Assembly (NCBI RefSeq): GCF_000172415.1
Contig: NZ_ABLD01000009.1
Coordinates: 62,001-126,000, forward strand
DNA length: 64,000 nt
DNA from: Paraburkholderia graminis C4D1M
GTDB taxonomy: Bacteria > Pseudomonadota > Gammaproteobacteria > Burkholderiales > Burkholderiaceae
Direction of reading: 5' to 3'
Position numbers and translations under genes: made by a program. A model generated the notes under the pieces. The model was not told the origin of the DNA. It saw only the letters and a list, made by a program, of their open reading frames with translations, and searched no databases. This document shows, piece by piece, positions 45,043 to 54,416 of the stretch (positions within the stretch are counted from its first letter, which is position 1; the number at the start of each line of letters is the position of its first letter).

Positions 45043-45914
45043 GCCACGTTGCCTCTACTCCGGCGTCGACCACGGCGCCCGTCACCGTGCATGCCAAGTC
45101 GCCGTTCGATACGATCCGCCGCGCAATTCCCGGCGTGCTCGCCTGGCTCGTCGCATTGCTGCTGTTTTTCCCGATCTTCTGGATGACGATCACCGCATTC
45201 AAGACCGAGCAGCAGGCGTATTCGTCGTCGCTATTTTTCACGCCGACGTTCGACAGCTTTCGCGAAGTGTTTGCGCGCAGCAACTACTTTTCGTTCGCGT
45301 GGAATTCGATTCTGATCTCGGTCGGCGTCACCGTGCTGTGCCTGATTCTGGCCGTGCCCGCCGCGTATGCGATGGCCTTTTTCCCGACGCGCCGCACGCA
45401 AAAAGTTCTGCTGTGGATGCTGTCGACGAAGATGATGCCGTCCGTCGGCGTGCTCGTGCCGATCTATCTGCTGTGGAAAAACAGCGGCCTGCTCGATACC
45501 GTGTCGGGTCTCGTGATCGTCTACACGCTGATCAATCTGCCGATCGCGGTGTGGATGTCGTTCACGTACTTCGCTGAAATTCCGCGCGATATTCTCGAGG
45601 CAGGACGCATCGACGGCGCGGCGACGTGGCAGGAAATCGTCTATCTGCTGATGCCGATGGCGCTGCCGGGGCTTGCTTCCACCGCGCTGCTGCTCGTGAT
45701 TCTTTCGTGGAACGAAGCATTCTGGAGCATCAATCTGTCCAGTTCCAATGCCGCGCCGCTGACTGTGTTCATCGCATCGTATTCGAGTCCGGAAGGGCTC
45801 TTCTGGGCCAAGCTGTCCGCGGCTTCGCTGCTTGCCGTGGCGCCGATTCTGATCGTCGGCTGGTTGTCGCAGAAGCAGCTCGTGCGCGGCCTCACGTTCG
45901 GGGCGGTCAAATGA
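45039..45914 (+). CDS. smoG: Polyol ABC transporter permease 2
   Basis: A 291-residue MalG-type permease. The N-terminal segment GVLAWLVALLLFFPIFWMTITAFK, the EAA loop EIPRDILEAGRIDGAATWQEIVYLLMPMALPGL, and NEAFWSINLSSSNAAPLTVFIASY are typical of SmoG/MtlG. It overlaps smoF upstream and the HAD gene downstream, both by ATGA, so the three are translationally coupled. Confidence 0.92.
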   Translation: MSHVASTPASTTAPVTVHAKSPFDTIRRAIPGVLAWLVALLLFFPIFWMTITAFKTEQQAYSSSLFFTPTFDSFREVFARSNYFSFAWNSILISVGVTVLCLILAVPAAYAMAFFPTRRTQKVLLWMLSTKMMPSVGVLVPIYLLWKNSGLLDTVSGLVIVYTLINLPIAVWMSFTYFAEIPRDILEAGRIDGAATWQEIVYLLMPMALPGLASTALLLVILSWNEAFWSINLSSSNAAPLTVFIASYSSPEGLFWAKLSAASLLAVAPILIVGWLSQKQLVRGLTFGAVK

Positions 45915-46612
45915 CGGCAGACACGCGTGCAGCAAATCTCGCGCTGATCTGCGATTGCGACGGTGTGTTGATCGACAGCGAAGCGGTGGCCGCGCGCATG
46001 CTCGTGCAGGAACTCGAGGCGCGCTGGCCCGGCGCGAATGTCGAACCGGTCGTGCTGCCGCTGCTCGGTCTACGCATCGAAAGCGTGCTGACGGGCACGG
46101 CGATGCAGCTCGGCAAGAGCCTCGGCCTCGACGACATCGACGCGATTCGCCGTTCTGTCGAAGCCGCCGCGATGCAGGCGCCGGCAGTGGAAGGCATCGA
46201 GCAGGCGCTCGCGCAAGTGCCGCTCGTGAAGGGCTGCGCGAGCAACAGTTTTCGGCCTTATGTGGAGACGGTTCTGGCTCGCACGGGCCTCGTGCGGTTC
46301 TTCGGCGATCGCCTCTTTTGCGCCGACAGCGTCGCCAATCCGAAGCCCGCGCCCGACGTTTATCTCGCGGCGGCGCAGGGTTTGCGGCTCGCGCCGTCGG
46401 CGTGCCTCGTGGTGGAAGACAGCGTAACCGGCGTCACGGCCGCAAACGCGGCGGGCATGACGGTGCTTGGCTTTATCGGCGGCGGCCATGCAAGCGATGC
46501 GCAGATCGACAAGCTGCATAAAGCCGGCGCGCGTCATGTATTCGACGACATGCAGCAGTTGCCGGAACTCGTCGCGCAATGGACGCTGAGTGCAACGGCT
46601 GCGGCGCCTTGA
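45911..46612 (+). CDS. HAD-superfamily phosphatase within the polyol operon
   Basis: A 233-residue HAD subfamily IA hydrolase. Motif I is [10 protein letters not shown] (nucleophile Asp and acid/base Asp), with the motif II region [13 protein letters not shown], the Lys in [14 protein letters not shown], and motif [22 protein letters not shown]. The cap is the small alpha-helical type seen in beta-phosphoglucomutase and sugar-phosphate phosphatases. It is embedded between the permease and ATPase genes, with its ATG overlapping the permease stop. It probably dephosphorylates a polyol- or ketose-phosphate (inference). Confidence 0.88.
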   Translation: MTADTRAANLALICDCDGVLIDSEAVAARMLVQELEARWPGANVEPVVLPLLGLRIESVLTGTAMQLGKSLGLDDIDAIRRSVEAAAMQAPAVEGIEQALAQVPLVKGCASNSFRPYVETVLARTGLVRFFGDRLFCADSVANPKPAPDVYLAAAQGLRLAPSACLVVEDSVTGVTAANAAGMTVLGFIGGGHASDAQIDKLHKAGARHVFDDMQQLPELVAQWTLSATAAAP

Positions 46613-46673
46613 ACGCACAAGCAACGCAATAGCACCACACAAGCAACACGCAAGCATTACACGGAGACACATC

Positions 46674-47784
<1,111 letters not shown>

Positions 47785-47816
47785 GTTCTACCCGCTAGAA
47801 GGGGGCGTGCGCCGCT

Positions 47817-48764
47817 TCACGCCTCCAGCGCCGCGCGCGCGCACAGCTCATCGGTGACGAGCCCCGACAGCCAGCCGCCCTTGAGCACGGCGATCAGCGC
47901 CTCGCGCTTGCGCTTGCCGCCCGCGAAGCCAATGGTGGGCCGCTGCGGCGGCGAGTCGATTGAAATGCTGGTCACGCGCCGGCCTGTGGGCGACTCGACA
48001 CGCGCGCCGGCGGCATTAATTGGCAGTCCGAGCATTTCCGCCACCGCACCGCCTTGCACCAGCTCTTTTACTTCCGCCGACGTAATAAAGCCGTCTTCGT
48101 GCAGCGGGCATTTCGGCCCGATATTGCCGATGCCGACAAACGCGACATCCGCCTCGGCCGACAACGATTCGACGATCCGATACAGCCGGTGATTGCACCA
48201 CTGTGCACGTTCGGCCTCGCTATCGGCGATCAACGGCGCGGGCAGCAGAAAATGCTTGCCGCCCGTCTTCTCCGAAATGTGCAGCGCGACGTCATAGCGG
48301 TTCGAGGAGCCGTCCTGGGCGATCGCTCCGACCATCGATACCAACCGATGCTGCGGACGGTCTAGCTGCGCGATCTGGTCGACCGCGGCTTTGAGCGTCC
48401 GGCCGCTGCTGACGGCGACCACCATCGGTTTTTCTTCCGTGAGGTAACGCTCCATCACCTGCGCGCCGGCTACCGCGAGTTTGCGGTCGACTTCCTCGGG
48501 CGTGTCGCTGTCGATGGGCACGACTTCGCACATCGACAGGCCATAGCGTTTGGACAATTGGTCCGCAAGCGACAGGCAGTCCGCCAGTTGATGATCGACG
48601 CGCACGCGGATCAGGTTCTTTTCCACCGCGAACGCGACGAGCCGCTGCGCAACCGGGCGCGACACCTGGAGCTTCTCGGCGATCTCGTTCTGCGTATTGC
48701 CCGCGACGTAGTAAAGCCACGCGGCGCGAGTAGCAAGGTCTAATTTTTCTGTGGACTTGGGCAC
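47817..48764 (-). CDS. SorC/DeoR-family polyol regulator
   Basis: A SorC-type regulator with an N-terminal HTH (TRAAWLYYVAGNTQNEIAEKLQVSRPVAQRLVAFAVEKNLIRVRV) and a large C-terminal sugar-binding domain related to GlcN6P deaminases (VVAVSSGRTLKAAVDQIAQ, VAFVGIGNIGPKCPLHEDGFIT, PTIGFAGGKRKREALIAVLKGGWLSGLVTDE). I prefer the GTG at 48764 (VPKSTEKLDLATRAAW), where the family normally starts and an AGCGGA lies upstream. ATG starts at 48809 and 48833 are also in frame. It is downstream of the xylulokinase gene and convergent with the sorbitol operon, placing it between its two likely target promoters. Confidence 0.85.
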   Translation of the reverse strand: MPKSTEKLDLATRAAWLYYVAGNTQNEIAEKLQVSRPVAQRLVAFAVEKNLIRVRVDHQLADCLSLADQLSKRYGLSMCEVVPIDSDTPEEVDRKLAVAGAQVMERYLTEEKPMVVAVSSGRTLKAAVDQIAQLDRPQHRLVSMVGAIAQDGSSNRYDVALHISEKTGGKHFLLPAPLIADSEAERAQWCNHRLYRIVESLSAEADVAFVGIGNIGPKCPLHEDGFITSAEVKELVQGGAVAEMLGLPINAAGARVESPTGRRVTSISIDSPPQRPTIGFAGGKRKREALIAVLKGGWLSGLVTDELCARAALEA

Positions 48765-48808
48765 GGTGACGATCCGCTTGAGGGGCGCCGATGATAGCAG
48801 CCGGTTCA

Positions 48809-48838
48809 TGCATGCCGATGCATCACGATGCATGGCGG
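48809..48838. repeat. Three 10-bp TGCAT repeats at the regulator's 5' end
   Basis: TGCATGCCGA, TGCATCACGA and TGCATGGCGG follow at exactly one helical turn. They lie just upstream of, or inside, the start of the SorC-type gene depending on the true start codon. Confidence 0.55.
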
Positions 48839-48887
48839 CACGGCCGGCTGCGGTTTGCGCTGCGTTGCTATGCGCCTGGATGAGCGC

Positions 48888-50369
48888 CTAGATGAGCCGC
48901 TCGCGAGCGGAGTCGAAGAGCGGCCGCACATGACGGTACAGCGCACGATAAGCGTCGAGCCGCGCGCGCAATTCGGCATGACGGCGCGCGTTCGGCGTGA
49001 ACTCTTTTTCGATCGGCGGTTTGGCGAGCACGATCGCCGGATCGCCGCCCGCTGCGAGCCAGCCGAGGCGCGCCGCGCCGAGCGCCGCGCCCGTCTCGCC
49101 GCCGCCGTGCTTGCGCGTCGCGGTGTCGAGCGCGTCGGCGAGCAGTTGCGCCCAGTAGTCGCTGCGCGCGCCGCCGCCTAACAGCGAGAACGCTTTCGCT
49201 TCGGTGCCGGCCGCGCGCAGTGCGTCGAGGCCGTCGGTGAGCGCGAGCGTCACACCTTCGAGCACCGCGTAGCCGAGCAACGCGCGATCCGTCGCGTGAT
49301 TCATGCCGAAGAAAACGCCCTGCGCGTAGGGGTCGTTGTGCGGCGTGCGTTCGCCCGACAGATACGGCAAGAAGAGCGGCGCGGTGTTGAGCGCATCCGC
49401 GGGCAGCGCTTCGATTTCGGCGAGCAGCGTGGGTTCGTCGGTCGAGGTCAGCTTGCAGACCCAGCGCAAACAGCTCGCCGCGGAGAGCACCACGCTCATC
49501 TGATGCCAGCGGTCGGGAATCGCGTGGCAGAACGCGTGGACAGCGGACGCGGGATTCGGCCGGAAGCTGTCGCCCACCACGCACAACACGCCCGACGTGC
49601 CGAGCGACACGAAGCCGTCGCCCGGCTGCGTCGCGCCGATGCCGATGGCACTCGTCGCATTGTCGCCGCCGCCGGCCGCGACGATCACGCCGTCGCTCAA
49701 GCCCAGTTCGCGCGCGACCTCGGGCAGCAATGTGCCGGACGGCGCGCTGCCTTCGGCGAGCGCCGGCATCTGCGCGCGCGTCATGTTGCAGGCGGCGAGC
49801 AGCGAATCGGACCAGTCGCGTTTCGCGACATCGAGCCACAACGTGCCGGCCGCATCCGATGGATCGGACACCTTGCCGCCGGTGAGTTGCAGACGCAAGT
49901 AGTCTTTCGGCAGCAGCACGCAGGCGGTGCGCGCAAAGATGTCCGGTTCGTGACGCGCGACCCACAGCAGCTTCGGCGCGGTGAAACCGGGCATCGCAAG
50001 ATTGCCGGCCACGCTATGCAAATCGGGCGCGCGCTCCGTGAGCTCGGCGCACTCCTTGTCGCTGCGCATGTCGTTCCACAGGATCGCGGGCCGCAGCACG
50101 CGGTTCTCCGCGTCGAGCAGCACCGCGCCGTGCATCTGCCCGGACAGGCCGATGCCGCGAATCTGCGCGAACTCGTCGGGATGCTTCGCGCGCAGTGCGG
50201 CGAGCGCGCTTTGCGTGCCCGTCCACCAGTCTTCGGGATTCTGCTCGGCCCAGCGCTGATGCGGGCGCGAAACGGTGAATGGCGAGCCGGCGGTGCCGAT
50301 CACGCGTCCCGTCGACGCGAGCAGCAGGACTTTCACTTCGGACGTGCCGAGGTCGATGCCGAGATACAT
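48888..50369 (-). CDS. xylB: Xylulokinase
   Basis: A 493-residue FGGY kinase phosphorylating D-xylulose to D-xylulose-5-phosphate. Seen are MYLGIDLGTSEVKVLLL, GIGLSGQMHGAVLLD, ILWNDMRS, the catalytic-Asp motif AAGGGDNATSAIGIG, the adenosine motif VSLGTSGVL, and FLPYLSGERTPHNDPYAQGVFFGM. The match to the xylulokinase subgroup is better than for the kinase at 34826. It is 114 bases downstream of the arabinitol dehydrogenase gene, whose product is D-xylulose, so the pair makes a complete route to the pentose phosphate pathway. Confidence 0.93.
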   Translation of the reverse strand: MYLGIDLGTSEVKVLLLASTGRVIGTAGSPFTVSRPHQRWAEQNPEDWWTGTQSALAALRAKHPDEFAQIRGIGLSGQMHGAVLLDAENRVLRPAILWNDMRSDKECAELTERAPDLHSVAGNLAMPGFTAPKLLWVARHEPDIFARTACVLLPKDYLRLQLTGGKVSDPSDAAGTLWLDVAKRDWSDSLLAACNMTRAQMPALAEGSAPSGTLLPEVARELGLSDGVIVAAGGGDNATSAIGIGATQPGDGFVSLGTSGVLCVVGDSFRPNPASAVHAFCHAIPDRWHQMSVVLSAASCLRWVCKLTSTDEPTLLAEIEALPADALNTAPLFLPYLSGERTPHNDPYAQGVFFGMNHATDRALLGYAVLEGVTLALTDGLDALRAAGTEAKAFSLLGGGARSDYWAQLLADALDTATRKHGGGETGAALGAARLGWLAAGGDPAIVLAKPPIEKEFTPNARRHAELRARLDAYRALYRHVRPLFDSARERLI

Positions 50370-50483
50370 GGGCGCGAAACCTTCGTCGTTGGAGATGCGC
50401 TACTTTAGCCGCACGCCGCGCGCGGTGCCATGCGCATTAAGCCTGGCACCGCGCGAATCCGGCTGGTGTTTTTGCGGCGCGGC

Positions 50484-51896
50484 TTACGCCTGACCGCGTT
50501 TTGCGAGCCACACGTCGACGCGCGCGAGGGCGCCGGCCAGCGCCGATTCGAGCTCCTGCGTCGCGGCCATGCTGCCCCACAGCAGACGGTCGGCGGCGAA
50601 CGCCTGCAACGGATCGGGCGCCGCGAAGAAGCCGCGCGCGACGCGCTCGTCCATCACGCCGTCCTGATACGTGTAGGGCAGCGTGCCCGTCTGCCAGCGT
50701 TCGAGGAAGCGGAAGAACAGCGCGGGCAGCATCGCGGTGGCCGCGGGCGTGACGCCTCGCTCGAAACATTCGGCGAGCGTCGGCGCGATGAAGCCAGGCA
50801 GTTTGGAGAAGCCGTCCGCCGCGACGCGCTGGTTCGTGTCCTGGATATAAGGATTGCCGAAGCGCTCGAGCACGACATCGCGATAGCGTTCGAGATCGAG
50901 CGGACTCGGCGAGAGACAGGGGATCACATCCTGCGTCACGTAATCGAACGCGAACTGGCGGATGTCGGCGTCGTGCGTGCCTTCGTGAATGTAGTCGAGA
51001 CCGACGAGCGTGCCCGCCCACGCAATGCAGCTATGCGTCGCGTTGAGAATGCGGATCTTCGCTTCTTCATAGGGCAGCACGGAGTCGACCAGCTCCGCGC
51101 CGACTTTCTCCCACGCGGGACGCCCGGCGATGAAGTGCTCTTCGATCACCCATTGGATAAACGCTTCGCCCATCACCGGGCATGCGTCGTCGACACCGGT
51201 TGCGGCCTTCACGCGTTCGCGCACGTCCGGCGTCGGACGCGGCGTGATGCGGTCGACCATCGAACTCGGGCACGCGGTGTTGTCGTCGAACCACTGCGCG
51301 AGTTCGTCCGCGCCGCGCAGTTCGAGAAACGCGCTCATGCCCGCATGGAAACGCTCGCCGTTGCGGCGCAGGTTGTCGCACGTTTGCAGCGTGACGGGGC
51401 CCGCGCCGGCTTTCATGCGCGCGTCGAGAATGGCCGCCAGCGCGCCGTAGATGGTCGTGTGTCCACCTTTGAGATCGGTTGCGAGATCGGGATTCGCGGT
51501 GTCGAGCTGGTCGTGTTCGTCGAGGTAATAGCCGCCTTCGGTGACGGTGAACGCAATGATCTTGCACGCGGGATCGGCGCCCGCTTCGATCAGCGTGTCG
51601 AGGCTTTGCGTCCACGGCAGCACGCGCTCGATCGAGCGGATCGTCTCGTAAGCGCGCTCGCCTTGCGGCGTGACGGTCTCGAGCGTATAGACGCCGTCTT
51701 GCGCGGCCAGTGCTTCGAGCACCGCATTCATGTCGCTGCGAATATTACCGACGGTGAGCGACCAATGCGGTTCGCCCGGCAGCTTCGCTTCGTTCAATCT
51801 ATGGAGATACCACGCCTGATGCGCGCGATGAAACGACCCCGCGCCGATATGCAGGATCACCTGTGCGGCCTCGCCGCTGCCTTGCCCGCTGCTCAT
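50484..51896 (-). CDS. dalD: D-arabinitol 4-dehydrogenase (polyol-specific long-chain dehydrogenase)
   Basis: A 470-residue mannitol-dehydrogenase superfamily enzyme. It follows the Klebsiella DalD pattern closely: ILHIGAGSFHRAHQAWYLHRL at the N-terminal Rossmann strand, IAFTVTEGGYYLD, MVDRITPRPTPDVRERVKAATG, the catalytic Lys region YEEAKIRILNATHSCIAWAG, and NPYIQDTNQRVAADGFSKLPG. DalD oxidises D-arabinitol to D-xylulose; related enzymes accept D-mannitol. The ATG is preceded by GGAGAC. It leads the leftward dalD-xylB operon, with two 12-bp operator palindromes 61-91 bases upstream. Confidence 0.9.
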   Translation of the reverse strand: MSSGQGSGEAAQVILHIGAGSFHRAHQAWYLHRLNEAKLPGEPHWSLTVGNIRSDMNAVLEALAAQDGVYTLETVTPQGERAYETIRSIERVLPWTQSLDTLIEAGADPACKIIAFTVTEGGYYLDEHDQLDTANPDLATDLKGGHTTIYGALAAILDARMKAGAGPVTLQTCDNLRRNGERFHAGMSAFLELRGADELAQWFDDNTACPSSMVDRITPRPTPDVRERVKAATGVDDACPVMGEAFIQWVIEEHFIAGRPAWEKVGAELVDSVLPYEEAKIRILNATHSCIAWAGTLVGLDYIHEGTHDADIRQFAFDYVTQDVIPCLSPSPLDLERYRDVVLERFGNPYIQDTNQRVAADGFSKLPGFIAPTLAECFERGVTPAATAMLPALFFRFLERWQTGTLPYTYQDGVMDERVARGFFAAPDPLQAFAADRLLWGSMAATQELESALAGALARVDVWLAKRGQA

Positions 51897-51956
51897 TGTG
51901 CGTCTCCATCTGTCTGGGCTGTTGCGCGGCTTGTCGCGCGCATTTATTGGTCGTTA

Positions 51957-51987
51957 GAGCATTTGCTCTGTATGTGAGCGAATGATC
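51957..51987. promoter_or_regulatory. Pair of 12-bp palindromic operators upstream of dalD, 19-bp period
   Basis: GAGCATTTGCTC (51957-51968) and GAGCGAATGATC (51976-51987) fit GAKC-N4-GMTC and start 19 bases apart. The second, read on the other strand, shares 13 of 14 bases (CGATCATTCGCTCA) with the first site of the sorbitol operon array. Confidence 0.75.
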
Positions 51988-51989
51988 GT

Positions 51990-52282
51990 ACCCGCTGAAA
52001 CGAAAGTCAAGGCGGCCACAGGATGTTTTCGTGGCGCGGCGCGGCGGGCCAAGGCTGCAACGCATCACGAATCGCGTCGATACATGCTTCGTGGCGCGCT
52101 TCATCGGCTCTTTTGCATTGCATCATTCTTGACCTTCGGCGCGTCGGGACTTACCCGAATGCAAAAAAGTATCGGTACGCGGTTTCATTTTTAGTGGTGG
52201 CGCGCGCGTTTCAAGACTACTTTTCGCTATACAAGACGAAGACGAGCGGCATCTCCCTTGAGCCGCTCCATGGAGGCAGACA
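51990..52282. other. Remainder of the dalD-araC divergent spacer
   Basis: Apart from the dalD operator pair, the 386-base spacer between dalD and the AraC gene shows no gene. A convincing promoter for the AraC gene was not identified. Confidence 0.35.
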
Positions 52283-53275
52283 GTGCAACCCGATCTGGAG
52301 ATCGTGGCCGTACGCCGCGACGAGTCGTTCAAAGTGTGGTCGCACGGCTATCCGTATCGCACGGTACGCTGGCACTTTCATCCCGAGTACGAGATTCATC
52401 TGATCGTGGCGACGACCGGGAAGATGTTCGTCGGCGATCACATCAGCAGCTTCGCGCCCGGCAATCTCGTGTTGATGGGTCCGAACCTGCCGCATAACTG
52501 GGTGAGCGATGTGCCCGAAGGCGAGAACATCGCGCAGCGCAATCTCGTCGTGCAGTTCGGCCAGGAGTTCGTGTCGAGTTGTCTTGAGAGCTTTCCCGAG
52601 TGGCGTCAGGTGGAGGCGCTCCTTGCGGACTCGCGCCGCGGCGTGTCGTTCGGCGCGCGCACGAGTGCGGCGATTCAGCCGCTTTTTCTCGAACTATTGG
52701 GCGCGCGGGGATTGCGCCGCCTCGTGCTCTTCATGTCGATGCTCGAAATCCTTATGAGCGCCGAAGACCGCGAGACGCTCGCGAGTCCCGCGTATCAGGC
52801 CGATCCGACGGGCTTCGCGTCGACGCGCATCAACCATGTGCTTTCGTATATCGGCAAGAACCTCGCGAACGATTTGCGCGAATCGGATCTCGCGCAACTG
52901 GCCGGCCAAAGTGTGAGTGCGTTTTCGCGTTATTTCCGCCGGCACACGGGCCTGCCGTTCGTGCAGTACGTGAACCGCATGCGCATCAATCTCGCTTGCC
53001 AGTTGCTGACCGATAGCGAGCTGAGCGTGACCGACATCTGCTTCAAGGCGGGCTTTAACAACCTGTCGAATTTCAACCGGCAGTTTCTCGCGGTGAAGGG
53101 CATGGCGCCTTCGAAGTTTCGCCGCTATCAGCAATTGAACGACGCGAGCCGCGATGCTTCGGAAGAAGCGGCCGCGCGCGGAAGGGGCGTCGACGACGCG
53201 CCCGCCATCGTGCTCGCGCCAGGCTTGCCGCGTCCTGCCGCCGCTGCTTATCCGTCAACCTATCCACCGACGTAG
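52283..53275 (+). CDS. AraC-family regulator with N-terminal cupin
   Basis: A 330-residue regulator. The N-terminal cupin sensor carries VRWHFHPEYEIHLIV and GNLVLMGPNLPHNWVSDVP, with His residues in the usual pocket. The C-terminal AraC domain shows LRESDLAQLAGQSVSAFSRYFRRHTGLPFVQYVNRMRINLACQLL and VTDICFKAGFNNLSNFNRQFLAVKGMAPSKFRRY. The start is a GTG with GGAGG 8 bases upstream. It is followed after 122 bases by the RbsBAC-type transport genes on the same strand, its likely regulon. Confidence 0.9.
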   Translation: MQPDLEIVAVRRDESFKVWSHGYPYRTVRWHFHPEYEIHLIVATTGKMFVGDHISSFAPGNLVLMGPNLPHNWVSDVPEGENIAQRNLVVQFGQEFVSSCLESFPEWRQVEALLADSRRGVSFGARTSAAIQPLFLELLGARGLRRLVLFMSMLEILMSAEDRETLASPAYQADPTGFASTRINHVLSYIGKNLANDLRESDLAQLAGQSVSAFSRYFRRHTGLPFVQYVNRMRINLACQLLTDSELSVTDICFKAGFNNLSNFNRQFLAVKGMAPSKFRRYQQLNDASRDASEEAAARGRGVDDAPAIVLAPGLPRPAAAAYPSTYPPT

Positions 53276-53397
53276 CCTCTGCGTATTTCACCGCCGCGCT
53301 TTTCTGCAAGGCGCTTTGTTTCACCCGCGTTTCAACACGTATCGCGCTGTCCGCCGACAGCGTGACGGACGTGCTCACTTCAAAAACGGAGACAACC

Positions 53398-54345
53398 ATG
53401 ACGCAAACCCTCGTGACGCAATCCATCATCCAACAGGCATCGTTGAAGACTTTCGCGAGCCTCGCATTCGGCCTCGCGCTGATCGCCGCGCCTGCCGCGC
53501 AGGCCGCACCGCTGAAGATCGGCATGACGTTTCAGGAACTGAACAATCCATATTTCGTGACGATGCAGAAGGCGTTGAACGACGCCGCTGCGTCGACCGG
53601 TGCAACGGTGGTCGTCACCGACGCGCATCACGACGTGAGCAAACAGGTGAGCGACGTCGAAGACATGCTGCAAAAGAAGATCGACATTCTGCTCGTGAAT
53701 CCGACCGATTCGACGGGCATTCAATCGGCGGTGACGTCGGCGAAAAAAGCGGGCGTGGTGGTGGTCGCAGTGGACGCGAACGCGAACGGTCCCGTCGATT
53801 CGTTCGTCGGCTCGAAGAACTTCGACGCGGGACAGATAGCCTGCGAGTACCTCGCCAAGTCGATTGGCGGCAGCGGCGAAGTGGCGATTCTCGACGGCAT
53901 TCCGGTCGTGCCGATTCTCGAACGCGTGCGCGGCTGCAAGGCGGCGCTTGCGAAGGCGCCGGGCGTCAAGCTCGTGGATACGCAGAACGGCAAGCAGGAA
54001 CGCGCGACCGCACTGTCCGTCACCGAGAACATGATTCAGGCGCATCCGAACCTGAAGGGCATCTTCAGCGTGAACGACGGTGGATCGATGGGCGCGCTCT
54101 CCGCAATTGAGTCATCGGGTAAGGACATCAAGCTGACGAGCGTCGACGGCGCACCCGAAGCGATTGCCGCGATTCAAAAGCCGAATTCGAAATTCATCGA
54201 GACGTCAGCGCAGTTTCCTGCCGACCAGGTGCGCATTGCACTCGGCATCGCGTATGCGAAGAAGTGGGGCGCCAATGTGCCGAAAGCGATTCCGGTCGAC
54301 GTGAAGATGATCGACAAGAGCAACGCGAAGGGTTTTAGCTGGTAA
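53398..54345 (+). CDS. Ribose-type ABC transporter substrate-binding protein
   Basis: A 315-residue Peripla_BP_4 binding protein. The signal peptide (FASLAFGLALIAAPAAQA) is followed by APLKIGMTFQELNNPYFVTMQKALNDAA, DILLVNPTDSTGIQSAVTSAKKAGV, GSKNFDAGQIACEYLAK, and SVNDGGSMGALSAIESSGKDIKLTSVDGAPEAIAAI. The RbsB-like class binds pentoses, hexoses and also polyols. Here the enzymes downstream point to a tetritol or pentitol ligand (inference). ATG 53398 has GGAGAC upstream. Confidence 0.9.
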   Translation: MTQTLVTQSIIQQASLKTFASLAFGLALIAAPAAQAAPLKIGMTFQELNNPYFVTMQKALNDAAASTGATVVVTDAHHDVSKQVSDVEDMLQKKIDILLVNPTDSTGIQSAVTSAKKAGVVVVAVDANANGPVDSFVGSKNFDAGQIACEYLAKSIGGSGEVAILDGIPVVPILERVRGCKAALAKAPGVKLVDTQNGKQERATALSVTENMIQAHPNLKGIFSVNDGGSMGALSAIESSGKDIKLTSVDGAPEAIAAIQKPNSKFIETSAQFPADQVRIALGIAYAKKWGANVPKAIPVDVKMIDKSNAKGFSW

Positions 54346-54416
54346 GCCCAATGCCCGCCGCGCTGTGTTTGCGGTGGTCGATGTAAACACGGCGGCGGGC
54401 AGTGATGGAGCACCCG

